The position numbers were made by a program, and so were the translations under genes. Below are positions 7,845 through 17,303 of a stretch of DNA of 46,382 nucleotides, piece by piece; the stretch's first letter is position 1; every line of letters begins with the position of its first letter. The stretch lies in assembly GCA_011605775.1 (NCBI GenBank), contig JAAOZN010000007.1, positions 1 to 46,382 of the forward strand. The letters run 5' to 3'. Under the pieces are notes generated by a model. It made no database searches and was not told the DNA's origin. It saw only the letters and a list, made by a program, of their open reading frames with translations. The stretch comes from Nitrososphaerota archaeon (GTDB lineage Archaea > Thermoproteota > Nitrososphaeria > Nitrososphaerales > JAAOZN01).

Positions 7845-8807
7845 CTAGATGCTTTGAGCAAGCTTTGTAACAGTGTGATCTACATCTTGCATCGGTATTC
7901 GACCGCTGTTTGTGAAAGAAGCAAGTTTAACTACACCCTTGCCTAAGATAGATCTGTCCTCAATGTCCTCAATAAACTTATGCGGCTTGCTTTTGGAGGA
8001 GGTTTCGGTTTCACTCTTATAGATGCGCTTTAAAACTTCAATAAGCAGATACCCCAGGTAGAGGTATGCATCCACCACCATATTCGCTTCAAGCAGATAA
8101 AAGGCCTTTTTCGCAGCAAGCGTTGGGAGCAACTTTTCTAATTTGCATTGTCCTAAGAGCCCTAAAGCCTCTGTTTCGTAACATCTAGATAAGAAGTCAA
8201 GCCTTCTTTTCACGGTTGTAGTGGTCGCTTCCGCTAAACCGAGCAGCGAACCTATGGTCTGGCTGTAAGCGCCACAATATGCTCTAAACTGCTTCATTAG
8301 ATGGGATGGTCGAGGGGTGTCGCCAGCAGCCCAGATCAAAACTTCAAGTAAGCTGTAGCCTGATGCTAGAAGCCAGAAGCATGCACTCATATTGTAATCT
8401 TCTTTAAGGGCGCGTTTGCCTAAGCCGAGGTAGCTGATGGAGTTTGTAAGCGCTGAGGCTGCTAAGTTCTTTCTTACCTTCTGGGTCTGGTTCTTGAGCA
8501 AGTTTATTAGCGATGCCAGGCGTAGATCTGGATCTTGGAGGATTATACATTCGGTTAAGGATGGAATGAGCACATTATCAGATCTGCGAGTTATCTGTTC
8601 TACATCGGAATACCATATGTCTAAAATGAGGTCTTGCTCTACTATCCTCTCAAAACCATCACAGTTTCGTGAAATTATGACCAAATCGAGTTCACATACA
8701 GGATGGTTAATACCCTTAGCCCAGCATCCAACCAAACCTACAGGAGAATCTTCATGTTCGTCAAGAATCTTTCGCAGCACGTTACCGTAGAGTTCCCGCC
8801 AATCCAT
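7845..8807 (-). CDS. Nucleotidyltransferase-like protein
   Basis: The N-terminal 100 residues resemble a minimal polymerase-beta-type nucleotidyltransferase: GCWAKG (27-32) stands where GSxAxG is expected, and ELDLVII (39-45) supplies a DxD-like metal site of which only one Asp is in register. A further Asp lies in ILDIWYSD. The first motif has lost the usual Ser, so activity is uncertain. The remaining 220 residues are helical and unfamiliar. The gene stands alone, with a TATA-like box about 29 nt upstream of the ATG, suggesting a leaderless transcript. Confidence 0.55.
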   Translation of the reverse strand: MDWRELYGNVLRKILDEHEDSPVGLVGCWAKGINHPVCELDLVIISRNCDGFERIVEQDLILDIWYSDVEQITRRSDNVLIPSLTECIILQDPDLRLASLINLLKNQTQKVRKNLAASALTNSISYLGLGKRALKEDYNMSACFWLLASGYSLLEVLIWAAGDTPRPSHLMKQFRAYCGAYSQTIGSLLGLAEATTTTVKRRLDFLSRCYETEALGLLGQCKLEKLLPTLAAKKAFYLLEANMVVDAYLYLGYLLIEVLKRIYKSETETSSKSKPHKFIEDIEDRSILGKGVVKLASFTNSGRIPMQDVDHTVTKLAQSI

Positions 8808-8910
8808 AGTTAGAAGGAGAGTAGAGGATGCTTTTAAGTTGCTTCGCGAAAAGTCTTTAAAGGGTTAAGTAGAGCCACCTTACTAAGAGCGGTTAGAGTG
8901 AGCCCAAAGG

Positions 8911-9357
8911 TTGAGCGAGTTTAAGCACATAGTCAGGATAAAGGGTAAGGACCTCGATGGTTCGAAGAAGCTAGTGGCGGCGCTAGCTGATCTTAAAGGC
9001 GTTGGGTTAAATCTGGCATACGCTGTCATTAACGCTTTGAGGCTTGATCCTAAGGCTAGGCTAGGTTTCCTTTCCGATGCTGAAATTAACGAGATAGAGA
9101 AGGGGTTGAGTGATCCGAGTAGAATCGGAATTCCTACTTGGAAGCTCAACCGAAGGAAGAGCCCAGACGATGGGTTGAACTACCATCTTATAGGTGCTGA
9201 CCTAGAGTTCGCTGTAAGAAGCGACATAGAGCGGGAGAAAATGATCGGTAGCTGGAGAGGCGTAAGACACTCACTTGGGTTAAAGGTTAGAGGGCAGAGA
9301 ACCCGCACAACAGGCAGAAAAGGTAGAACCGTTGGGGTAAGAAAGTCGGCGTCGTGA
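8911..9357 (+). CDS. rps13: 30S ribosomal protein S13
   Basis: This is the small-subunit head protein contacting 5S/L5 bridges and P-site tRNA. The 148-residue length is typical of archaeal S13. FKHIVRIKGKDLDGSKKL, the GVGLNLAYAVINAL helix-turn and the basic tail SWRGVRHSLGLKVRGQRTRTTGRKGRTVG are diagnostic. TTG 8911 is the start that leaves AAAGG immediately upstream; a nearby GTG is out of frame. TATA-like TCTTTAAAGGG near 8853-8863 would place the transcript start about 25 nt before the gene. It begins the S13-S4-S11 operon. Confidence 0.97.
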   Translation: MSEFKHIVRIKGKDLDGSKKLVAALADLKGVGLNLAYAVINALRLDPKARLGFLSDAEINEIEKGLSDPSRIGIPTWKLNRRKSPDDGLNYHLIGADLEFAVRSDIEREKMIGSWRGVRHSLGLKVRGQRTRTTGRKGRTVGVRKSAS

Positions 9358-9364
9358 TCAGCAT

Positions 9365-9898
9365 ATGGGAGACCCTAAGAAACCTAGAAAAAAGTACACG
9401 CGACCAAGGACCCCTTGGAGAGCGGACCTACTAGCCCAAGAACTATACTTAGTCGGAACCTACGGGTTAAGAAATAAACGGGAACTATGGAAAGCTCAGA
9501 CCCTTCTCTCTAAAATCCGTAAACAAGCAAGGATGCTTCTAGCAGCCCCTCCAGAGATTAGAGCGAAAAGAGAAGCTACACTTTTAACTTCGCTCGCTAA
9601 AAAGGGTCTGGTTTCTACAGACGCTACGCTTGACGACGTTCTCAGCCTCACTGTGGAGAACATCTTGGCAAGGAGGCTTCAAACAGTAGTCTGGAGAAAA
9701 GGGTTGGCTTCAACACCTTATCAAGCACGCCAACTTATAACACATAGGCACATAGTAATCGGCGATAGAGTTGTGACGAAACCGGGCTATTTGGTTTCGG
9801 TGGATGAAGAACCTAAAGTAGGGTTTAGAGCCGATAGCCCTTATAAAGCTAGGCTCGCCACATTAGCTGCCACACCCGCCTCTGAGGAAGGTGAGTAA
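9365..9898 (+). CDS. rps4: 30S ribosomal protein S4
   Basis: This is a primary 16S rRNA-binding protein of the small subunit body. The 177-residue product begins [18 protein letters not shown] and contains the S4 RNA-binding domain ([40 protein letters not shown], about residues 104-145), with the usual acidic-rich archaeal tail. It follows S13 by 7 nt and overlaps S11 by 8 nt, the standard archaeal order. Confidence 0.97.
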   Translation: MGDPKKPRKKYTRPRTPWRADLLAQELYLVGTYGLRNKRELWKAQTLLSKIRKQARMLLAAPPEIRAKREATLLTSLAKKGLVSTDATLDDVLSLTVENILARRLQTVVWRKGLASTPYQARQLITHRHIVIGDRVVTKPGYLVSVDEEPKVGFRADSPYKARLATLAATPASEEGE

Positions 9899-10304
9899 AG
9901 AATTGGCGCAGAAGGAAGAGCCTACTAAATGGGGTGTAGCGCACATCTACAGCAGCTACAACAACACCATAGTTCACATCACAGATCTGACTGGCGCAGA
10001 AACCATCGCGTTCAGCTCGGGAGGAAGGCACGTCAAAGCAGATCGGTTTGAGTCCTCACCCTACGCAGCTATGAAGTCAGCGACCGCAGCGGCGGAAACA
10101 GCTAAGGCTAAGGGAATAACACATCTTCACATAAAAGTAAGGGCTGTGGGAGGCACAGGACCAAGAACACCTGGTCCAGGTGCACAAGCGGCTATTAGAG
10201 CTTTAGCTAGAGCTGGTTTCAGAATAGGTAGGATAGAGGATGTAACGCCTATTCCTCATGATACTACGAGGAAGAAGGGTGGAAGAAGAGGAAGAAGAGC
10301 CTAG
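9891..10304 (+). CDS. rps11: 30S ribosomal protein S11
   Basis: This platform protein of the small subunit contacts the mRNA exit region. The 137-residue product has [48 protein letters not shown] and a polybasic C-terminus [11 protein letters not shown], all textbook. The start is GTG 9891, inside the end of rps4. In many archaea rpoD, rpl18e, rpl13 and rps9 follow; here the next gene is glmS with its own promoter, so the operon stops at S11. Confidence 0.97.
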   Translation: MSKELAQKEEPTKWGVAHIYSSYNNTIVHITDLTGAETIAFSSGGRHVKADRFESSPYAAMKSATAAAETAKAKGITHLHIKVRAVGGTGPRTPGPGAQAAIRALARAGFRIGRIEDVTPIPHDTTRKKGGRRGRRA

Positions 10305-10348
10305 CCTCTAACCTGCGCATTCAGTTTCAGCTTCTGATTCGTAACATA

Positions 10349-10380
10349 TTTATTATAAGACTGTGTTTTAGGTTTGTGTA
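10349..10380 (+). promoter_or_regulatory. Promoter of glmS, probably leaderless
   Basis: TTTATTATA at 10349-10357 is a strong archaeal TATA-like box. A transcript starting about 26 nt from its centre would begin within 2-3 nt of the ATG at 10381, leaving no 5' leader. Confidence 0.55.
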
Positions 10381-12106
10381 ATGTGTGGTATTATCGGGTG
10401 TGTTACCGATGTTGATGTAGTAGAAGTGTTAATCGATGGTTTGAAGAATATGGAGTATAGAGGTTATGATTCTGCCGGGTTTGGTGTGCACGACGGAAAC
10501 ACAATAAGAGTCTGTAAAGGTGTGGGGCGAGTAGATGAGATAGTTAGAAGCCTAGATCTGAAGAGCTTCTCTGGTAAAATAGGCTTGGCGCATACAAGAT
10601 GGGCGACACACGGAGGTGTAACACCAGAAAACGCTCACCCACATTTATCTTGTAACGAAGAAGTCGCAGTTGTCCATAATGGCATCATCGAAAACTATCA
10701 AGCGCTTAAAGCGAGTTTAGAGGCTAAGGGGCATAGATTTAGGAGCACAACCGACACAGAAGTGATCCCGCATCTGATAGAGGAGAAGCTAAAGGCTGGT
10801 AAGAATCATAGAGACGCTGTTTTGGATGCTGTTAGGGAGCTGAAAGGCTCATACGCCTTCCTCGTTCTATTTAGAGATTTAGGCGACAGATTGTATGGTG
10901 TACGAAAGGACGCTCCTCTCATAATCGGTTTAAGTGAAAGAGGGAACTTTCTGGCAAGCGATGTGCTCTCTTTTCTCAAACATACGAATAAAGCTGTGTT
11001 CTTAGAGAACCTAGAAGTAACCGAGGTCAAGAGAGATAGCTACATTATATGGAATTTCGAAGGCGAAGAGGTTCAACGCAGCGTCTCTACTTTGGTATGG
11101 GAATCCATGACTGTCTCAAAAAAAGAGTTCACGCACTACACATTAAAAGAGATCCTTGAGCAGCGTGAAACTATCGCTTTGGCCCTCAGACAAGATTCAG
11201 ACGATCTTGACCGCTTCTGCTTAGCCCTGCAAGGGGCTGATAGGATATATATCATAGGTGCTGGGACGAGTTATCACGCTGGGCTGGTAGCTAAGCACCT
11301 TTTCCTTAACCTAGCTAAGCTACCTGTAGAAGTGATCTTAGCGAGCGAATTCGAGGATTACGTTACACTTATCGATGAGGGAACACTTCTGCTCGCTATC
11401 TCGCAGAGCGGCGAAACCGCTGACGTATTATCTGCCGTTAACATAGCTGAGAAGAGGGGTGCGTCTGTGCTCTACTTTAGCAAGAATGAGTGAGCAGACC
11501 CTTTACCTAAATTGTGGTCCAGAGGTTGGTGTGGCTGCTACGAAGACCTTCACAGCTCAGCTCGCTGTCATCTACTGTATAGCCTCTAGGCTTTCAAATC
11601 TATCTATCGACTTGATCAAGATAACAAAAGCTGTAGAGGAGGTGTTCGGTGTTGAGCGGCAGATGGCCTATCTCGCCCAAGCCTTTTCAACATCTAAAGA
11701 CTGCTACTTCATAGGAAGAGGCATAAACTACCCCATAGCGCTTGAAGGCGCCCTGAAGCTTAAGGAGATAGCGTATGTCCACGCAGCTGGAGAACTTAAG
11801 CACGGAACCTTAGCCCTTATATCCGAAGGTGTACCAGTAATAGCGCTCAACCCAAGAGACAAAACCTACCACGATACGCTAAGTAACGTCGCTGAAATTA
11901 AGGCGAGGGGAGGTAGGGTGATCGGCATCTCAGACGTTGAGAACAGCCTATACGACTACTACGTAAAGATACCTTCTGTGGGAAAGCTATTCTACCCCTT
12001 GGTTGAGGTTATACCCCTACAGATGTTCGCGTACTACTCAGCGTTAGAGAGGGGGCAGAACCCAGACTACCCAAGGAACTTAGCCAAATCAGTTACTGTA
12101 AAGTAG
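10381..12106 (+). pseudogene. glmS: Glutamine-fructose-6-phosphate transaminase, frame broken by internal deletion
   Basis: GlmS makes glucosamine-6-phosphate from fructose-6-phosphate and glutamine. The N-terminal part (10381-11493) starts MCGIIGCV with the nucleophile Cys2, keeps the glutaminase motifs (HTRWATHG, HNGIIEN), and runs through the first sugar-isomerase domain (GAGTSYHAGLVAK, SQSGETADVL). It then shifts out of frame after GASVL. The other part resumes near 11470 as STLARMSEQTLY, GPEVGVAATKTFTAQ and the normal end PRNLAKSVTVK. Family comparison suggests that about eight residues of the LSIVNVVG type are missing, a net loss of roughly 23 nt. Either the gene is dead or the assembly lost a segment. 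Both halves look otherwise under selection. Confidence 0.85.
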
Positions 12107-12251
12107 ACTCAAACGAAAGAGCAAATCCATCTAGCCTCTAAACCAATGAATATGAGTCGGTGCTTAACCACTTTCTGCTAATTTCGGCCTAGCGGCTCAA
12201 CTCTTTTAAAGCCTTACGTGCACATATAGAGTTAGATAAGGTGGTCCTCGA

Positions 12252-13250
12252 TTGAGTGAAGATGAGCATTTGTACGATGTAATAATAGTCGGCGGCGCCT
12301 CCGCCGGGCTTACTGCAGCGATTTACGCTGGAAGACAGGGCTTAAAGACGCTTCTGCTAACAAAGGATATAGGAGGGCAAGCTCTTCTGACTGATTCCAT
12401 ACAAAACTACCCAGGCTTCGTTAATATAAGTGGGTGGGAGTTGATGAAGAAGTTTCATGAGCAGGCGCTGCTTTACGGTGTCAAGATATTATTCGAGGAG
12501 GTGAAAGAGATCAGGGAGAAGGATGGCGTATGCTTTACAGTCAAGACCACAGTAGGAGAGTACGACGCCTGCGCCCTGATTTTAGCATTCGGTAAGACAC
12601 CTAGAGACTTAGGTGTAGAAGGTGAAGAACGGTTGAAATCCAGAGGTGTCTCATACTGCGCTATTTGCGATGGCCCTCTCTTTAAGGGTAAAGATGTGGC
12701 AGTGGTAGGCTCCTCTGAACCAGCGGTAGAAGCAGCTCTCTTACTAAGTAATTTAGCATCCAAGGTCTATTTGATCTACAAGCTCGCCAAGCTACTTGCC
12801 CCTGACGAGCTCGTTGAAACGCTGCGAGGCAAGAATAATGTCGCTTTTCTGCCAGAATGTGAAGTGGTGAAGATCAACGGGGTTTCTTCTGTTGAATCCG
12901 TCTCAATTAAAGAGAAGAGTGGCGAGGTAAGAGATATACGGGTACAGGGTGTGTTTGTGGAGATGGGCTATGTGGCTAAGACAGATTTAGTTAAACATTT
13001 GGTCCAACTCAACGCTAAGAATGAAGTAGTAACAGCGAAGGACGGTTCAACGTCACATCCAGGCATATTTGCTGCAGGTGATGTTACCGACACACCATAT
13101 AAGCAGGTAGTAATCTCAGCAGCCCAAGGTGCGATCGCGGCTCTCTCAGCCTACAACTATATACAGCGGCTCAGAGGCAAGCCAGCCATCAAAGGCGACT
13201 GGAGGAGCTTACCAGAAGCTAAAAAAGTGGAAATCAAACTCGAACTTTAA
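12252..13250 (+). CDS. trxB: Thioredoxin reductase family flavoprotein
   Basis: This FAD- and NADPH-dependent disulfide reductase recycles thioredoxin-like proteins. In 332 residues it shows the FAD motif DVIIVGGASAGLTAAIYAG, the redox-active CAICDG, the NADPH-type second Rossmann motif (VAVVGSSEPAVEAAL; the usual GGGxS is altered to VGSSE) and the FAD-binding end HPGIFAAGDVTDTPYKQVVISAAQG. The altered second motif may mean weak or different pyridine nucleotide use. Start is TTG 12252, preceded by GGTGGTCC. A TATA-like CTTTTAAAG lies near 12201-12211. Its 3' end overlaps the convergent rhomboid gene by 17 nt. Confidence 0.92.
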   Translation: MSEDEHLYDVIIVGGASAGLTAAIYAGRQGLKTLLLTKDIGGQALLTDSIQNYPGFVNISGWELMKKFHEQALLYGVKILFEEVKEIREKDGVCFTVKTTVGEYDACALILAFGKTPRDLGVEGEERLKSRGVSYCAICDGPLFKGKDVAVVGSSEPAVEAALLLSNLASKVYLIYKLAKLLAPDELVETLRGKNNVAFLPECEVVKINGVSSVESVSIKEKSGEVRDIRVQGVFVEMGYVAKTDLVKHLVQLNAKNEVVTAKDGSTSHPGIFAAGDVTDTPYKQVVISAAQGAIAALSAYNYIQRLRGKPAIKGDWRSLPEAKKVEIKLEL

Positions 13251-13812
13251 CCCTTCTAACTCTAACTCTGAGGTAGGCACCGTAGATCAAACCCACAATC
13301 ATACCTCCAAGATGCGCGCCGTGCGCTATTCCCGTAGGCATAGATAGACCAGCTATATCTATGAGCGCCCATATTGCTGCTGCTAGCGCCATGGGGACTG
13401 GTATGAATCCGTAGATGTAAACGAGTAAAGAGGGCGCTATTACTGCTAGTGTGCCGATTATACCATAGATTGCGCCTGACGCTCCGATGGCTGGTATGTA
13501 GGGGTCAGATGAAGTAAGCAAGTATCCTAAGTTTCCCACTATTCCAGATAAAATGAAGAGGGCTGCGAACGAGCCGCTACCTATGACCCTTTCAAGGTAG
13601 ATGCCGAAGAAGAAGAGCGCAAACAGGTTAAAGAAGAGGTGTAGGAAGTCTGCGTGGAGGAAGATCGATGTTATAAACGTCCAAGGCTCGTAGAAGGCGA
13701 AGGCTGGAAAGAAGGCCAGGTTAATCCAAGTATCCGAAGCAAGCTGATAGACGAAGAACAAGAGTATCACTAGAATAAAGATGAAGGTGAACTTTGGTCT
13801 ACCATCATACAA
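13234..13812 (-). CDS. Rhomboid-family intramembrane serine protease
   Basis: The protein cleaves transmembrane segments within the lipid bilayer. About six hydrophobic helices are visible, with HADFLHLFFNLFALFFFG, the catalytic serine in GASGAIYGIIG and the catalytic histidine in HGAHLGGMIVG, in the correct order and spacing. I start at TTG 13812 because the TATA-like box (TTTTATATTTT on the minus strand) lies at about 13852-13863; an upstream in-frame TTG at 13854 would sit inside that box. A palindrome GGTTACCAGTAACC flanks the TATA box. Substrate unknown. Confidence 0.88.
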   Translation of the reverse strand: MYDGRPKFTFIFILVILLFFVYQLASDTWINLAFFPAFAFYEPWTFITSIFLHADFLHLFFNLFALFFFGIYLERVIGSGSFAALFILSGIVGNLGYLLTSSDPYIPAIGASGAIYGIIGTLAVIAPSLLVYIYGFIPVPMALAAAIWALIDIAGLSMPTGIAHGAHLGGMIVGLIYGAYLRVRVRRVKVRV

Positions 13813-13864
13813 CCCTAAACACCAACATATGTGCCGCCTAACTATGCAAAACAAAATATAAAAC

Positions 13865-13878
13865 GGTTACCAGTAACC
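13865..13878. promoter_or_regulatory. Palindrome next to the rhomboid TATA box
   Basis: GGTTACCAGTAACC has 6-bp arms around a 2-nt centre and abuts the minus-strand TATA-like element. This is where an archaeal activator or repressor dimer could act. No repeat of it was noticed elsewhere in the window. Confidence 0.4.
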
Positions 13879-14051
13879 ACAGCCCAATGTGCTATAGAGA
13901 ATGGAGATCAGCCTAGAGCGTGATCTAACCTTATGTCGGTAAATATTGGCTTTCGGCCGTTGCTGAAACAAGTGTACGCTTGGGTCAGATAATTCAAATA
14001 CCTTCTTCGATTTGTAGAGTAGGGAGATTATAGTCAAACCTAGGTTTAGGG

Positions 14052-15149
14052 TTAGAGGCTCTTCGCCTCTTCGAGCTTTTCAGGCAGATATTTGTCAACG
14101 ATCGTGGTTAAACCGTATTTTGCGAAGGCTTCTAGCTCGCTCTTCCTTTTTATCTTAAGGAACATGTCGAGCTCACGCAGCCAGATCCCCTTTGAATACC
14201 TTGGGTCCTTCTTTAACTCGTAGATCCTCTTAATATCCATTTCAGTTAAGGGGTCGCTCGGTAGACGGTACTTAACTATATCTGTGCCCCAAACACCTAT
14301 CCACTTAGCATCAGGAACCGTTAGATCTTGTAGATGGGCAGCACCAACAGAGCCAGAGACTATGACCATAGCAATATGCTCCCCATACACATCACCATCT
14401 GCAAGAATATACACTGGAAGCTTCAGCTCAGTATTCAGCCTCCTCAACATATAGCGTGTTGATCTCGGCGGTTGACCAGCTGTGTCAACGATCAACGCCT
14501 TATACCGTTTATGCACGTTCTCCTCAACGAACCTCGTGAATAGCCCGCCTTTTTCAACAGCTAAAACCATCTCAGCCGAGGTATCCACGAACTCAGCTGT
14601 GCTAAGACTAGGGCCGATGAGGTAACCGTCTGGGTGTGAAGCTAAGTTTAGGCGCTTACCCTCATAACCAGGCACAGTATACTCTATCGTCAGATCGCCG
14701 AAGATTGCCGAACGTTCTTCCGGGTAGACGTTAAAGTCCTCTCTAGCCTTCGATAGCAGGACCTCTAGATCGGTTATTATCTCATCAGACTCAGACTGAT
14801 CGGTAAAGTCCACACCATAGGCTTGGGCTGAGTAGAAGACATCTCTAAGTGTAGACGTCTTTGACGTCTCAACGAGTTTATTTACGAATGAAGCAAGCCA
14901 GATCAGCTGAGTAAATGAGCGAATATGTTTAATGTTGTGAGCTGATCTCTTTATCTTCGCCGGACCGAGCACATACTGCCTAAGCCGCTCATCATAAACT
15001 ATGTTGCTGACAGACCTACTTGCCAAGGTGACTTCAGGAAAGTTCTCCTTCTCAATATCCTCATAGATCATCCGACCCAGCTGGTGAAGTAGCTTCTTTA
15101 CTTCAGCCTTCCTTCTACTGGCTGTACTCTTCGAGCCTTCGCTGCTCAA
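14052..15149 (-). CDS. top6A: DNA topoisomerase VI subunit A
   Basis: This subunit cuts both DNA strands and is the homologue of Spo11. The 365-residue product carries the catalytic tyrosine Tyr106 in LRDVFYSAQAYG (CAP-like winged-helix domain) and the Toprim acidic motif in YILADGDVYGEHIAMV, which gives the magnesium site. The C-terminal KDPRYSKGIWLRELDMFLK block is standard. It overlaps top6B by 35 nt and ends the minus-strand operon aIF1A-RIO1-KH-top6B-top6A, an order shared by many archaea. Confidence 0.97.
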   Translation of the reverse strand: MSSEGSKSTASRRKAEVKKLLHQLGRMIYEDIEKENFPEVTLASRSVSNIVYDERLRQYVLGPAKIKRSAHNIKHIRSFTQLIWLASFVNKLVETSKTSTLRDVFYSAQAYGVDFTDQSESDEIITDLEVLLSKAREDFNVYPEERSAIFGDLTIEYTVPGYEGKRLNLASHPDGYLIGPSLSTAEFVDTSAEMVLAVEKGGLFTRFVEENVHKRYKALIVDTAGQPPRSTRYMLRRLNTELKLPVYILADGDVYGEHIAMVIVSGSVGAAHLQDLTVPDAKWIGVWGTDIVKYRLPSDPLTEMDIKRIYELKKDPRYSKGIWLRELDMFLKIKRKSELEAFAKYGLTTIVDKYLPEKLEEAKSL

Positions 15150-16758
15150 ATCTTACCGCCTCTTCAACGTAATTAACCTCTTTCTCTTCTTTAATTGGCT
15201 TCTCACTTTCATCGACAAAAGGCTCCTCTACACTCTTCTTAAGCAGCTTCCTATAGTTAGGGGGTCGAGGCGCCCCTATAAGCTCAGCCGAAAATCTTGC
15301 AATTAAGGGCAGATACTTCTCGTATATGTTCATCTTCTTCTTGACAAAAGCGAGTGTGCTCTTTCTGGAGAGGTAGGTGCTGAGTCTTCTAAGGACCTCC
15401 CTTAACCCATTCTTTAACTCTCTTTCAAGTTCGGGTCTGTCTGCCAGATACTCTTTTCCCACGGTCTTGTAAGGCACCTTCGTTGAGCATACGTGCGTTA
15501 TGATAGTTAGAGGCGCGTCTTGTGGAATCTTATACCTCTTCCAGTCTATCTCCTCGTTAACCACCTTCCAAGATATATCGTTAGCCTCATCATATAGAAG
15601 CGGGATTCTATTAGCGAACCTAAGAAGCTTCAACCCGGGCTCAACATTCTTCCCACCATATGCTAGACCAACCTCCACGATAAATGGGAAGCCAGAGTAT
15701 GCAGAAGGAGGTCTCTGCACCACCGCTACAAACTCAGGCTGCAATTCCTTTTCTATGCCTGCGGCAAGAAGTTCCTCGCCTAAAGGTGAAAGGCATCTAG
15801 AATCTGGTGGTAGGAATTTATCATATGAATGTAGAGCACTCCCAAGCCTAGTTATCTCATCATTGGTCAAATCTTGAGGTTTCTTATTGGGGTCTAGACC
15901 AGCGTATCTTAGAAAGTCTTCCGCGATACGCTCACCAACCCTGTGAAAGTTCTTTGAAAGAAACTTCTTTAACGTGCTTTCACTAGATTCTCTGAGCAGC
16001 CTCCTAAGAGCCTCTAGGTCTATGCCAAGGGGGTGTGGGAGCGTCTCTTTCGCTGGCTTCGGCATCTTCTCTGTCACCCGCTCATAGAAGCAGAGCCTAC
16101 CACTTGGGTCGATGAAGAGAATATTAGCATAGGGTGTTACGAGCGCTGTCTGCTTAAAATATTCCTGTATCTTTAATCCAGCTCTACTATAGTCGCCTTC
16201 TAGTGTGAGCTGCACAGATACACCTGTTTTGCCGAGAGCCGGCTTGACCGATTTGTTAAGCACAAGAGGTGTATTGTCGTGTATATTGACCATCATCTCA
16301 AATGTGTACGCCTTTTCTCCATCTACAGAAGTCGTAACTAAAACGGGCTTGTTTGTCGTAACTTGTCCGTAAAGGATTGCCATTGTAGCACCCATACCAA
16401 ACATACCTCTAGACTGCTTAAGCTGAAACTTACTCCCGTAGAATATGCGGGCAAAAGCGTCTGGCACATACTTCGGCTCAACACCCGGACCATTATCTTG
16501 GACCTTCAGTATGTAGGGTTTTGGGTCTGCTAAAGCACCGTCTAAGTCAGCAGAAGTTATTCTCACAAATATGTCGGGTAATATCTGCGCTGCCTCACAC
16601 GCATCCAACGCATTCTCAACCAACTCTCTCGTTGCAGAGTAGAGGGCTCTGCTTGGGTTACTGAAACCAGCTAGATCTCTATTTCGGTAGAAGAATTCGC
16701 TAGGCGATATCTCCTTGAAGAGAGTCTGTCTCTTAGCCACCCCTACTCCTCCTCCCAT
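15115..16758 (-). CDS. top6B: DNA topoisomerase VI subunit B
   Basis: This is the ATPase subunit that gates strand passage. The 547-residue product has the GHKL ATP site: ATRELVENALDACE (N box, near 50), VQDNGPGVEPKYV (G1), SRGMFGMGATMAILYG (G2). It then has the helix-two-turn-helix region and the transducer domain ending with an acidic/basic tail. Length and domain order are typical. It overlaps the KH gene by 16 nt and top6A by 35 nt, indicating one transcript and balanced subunit synthesis. Confidence 0.97.
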   Translation of the reverse strand: MGGGVGVAKRQTLFKEISPSEFFYRNRDLAGFSNPSRALYSATRELVENALDACEAAQILPDIFVRITSADLDGALADPKPYILKVQDNGPGVEPKYVPDAFARIFYGSKFQLKQSRGMFGMGATMAILYGQVTTNKPVLVTTSVDGEKAYTFEMMVNIHDNTPLVLNKSVKPALGKTGVSVQLTLEGDYSRAGLKIQEYFKQTALVTPYANILFIDPSGRLCFYERVTEKMPKPAKETLPHPLGIDLEALRRLLRESSESTLKKFLSKNFHRVGERIAEDFLRYAGLDPNKKPQDLTNDEITRLGSALHSYDKFLPPDSRCLSPLGEELLAAGIEKELQPEFVAVVQRPPSAYSGFPFIVEVGLAYGGKNVEPGLKLLRFANRIPLLYDEANDISWKVVNEEIDWKRYKIPQDAPLTIITHVCSTKVPYKTVGKEYLADRPELERELKNGLREVLRRLSTYLSRKSTLAFVKKKMNIYEKYLPLIARFSAELIGAPRPPNYRKLLKKSVEEPFVDESEKPIKEEKEVNYVEEAVRFEQRRLEEYSQ

Positions 16759-17303
16759 AGTTTTAGGCGCTCAAACTTTGCTTGCTGCCTGGCTCTCTGC
16801 AGCATCCTATATACTGTGCTATGTTGGCTTCCTGATGCGAGCATCTTTACAGCTTCTGATGCGAGCCTAACCCCATCTGGCTCACCTATTATGGCTACAG
16901 TATGCCCATAAACAGAGATCTCAGTCCCTGTAAGCTCTTCTATTACTCTCCTTGCTTTGCCACGTAACCCGATTATTCTACCTTTTATTCTGGTTAAAGC
17001 GTCTTTAGATCTGCCTACGTATTCACGAAGATCTATAGTTTCAAGTATGTATTTATCGCTAAGGAGCTTAAACGCTCTTTGGGGCGAAAATCCTCGGCTT
17101 ATCGCATTAATTATAGATACAGCTTTAAACGGCTCAGCCTCCTCAACCGAACCCTTCAGCTTCACAGTAACCTCCCCAGTTTTGCTGTCTACGTCGAGAG
17201 ATACATTGCAAGTCTTCTCTATTTCTGCTTTCGTCAAGCCTTGCTTACCTAACAGTACACCTACACGATCCAAAGGTATCCTTAGCGTCTGTTCAAAGCT
17301 CAT
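16743..17303 (-). CDS. KH-domain RNA-processing protein (Dim2/Pno1-like)
   Basis: This archaeal relative of Dim2/Pno1 acts in small-subunit rRNA maturation. The 186-residue product has two KH domains: the first opens RIPLDRVGVLLGKQGLTKAEIE (GxxG-type loop as GKQG), and the second contains LTRIKGRIIGLRGKARRVIEELTGTEISVYGHTVAIIGE with the loop GLRG. The neighbour upstream is RIO1 kinase, a known partner in ribosome biogenesis, and the two genes overlap by 4 nt. Assignment rests on motifs and on conserved gene order. Confidence 0.92.
   Translation of the reverse strand: MSFEQTLRIPLDRVGVLLGKQGLTKAEIEKTCNVSLDVDSKTGEVTVKLKGSVEEAEPFKAVSIINAISRGFSPQRAFKLLSDKYILETIDLREYVGRSKDALTRIKGRIIGLRGKARRVIEELTGTEISVYGHTVAIIGEPDGVRLASEAVKMLASGSQHSTVYRMLQRARQQAKFERLKLWEEE

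Noticed and set aside
10381-12106. Programmed frameshift in glmS
   Set aside because: A simple slip would still leave about eight conserved residues missing, so a deletion or assembly loss fits better.
12107-12251. tRNA or sRNA between glmS and trxB
   Set aside because: No cloverleaf or guide motifs; the segment is explained by a terminator region plus the trxB promoter.
13855-14051. Small RNA or gene in the 197-nt gap between rhomboid and top6A
   Set aside because: Apart from the TATA box and the short palindrome I saw no stable fold, tRNA features or convincing frame.
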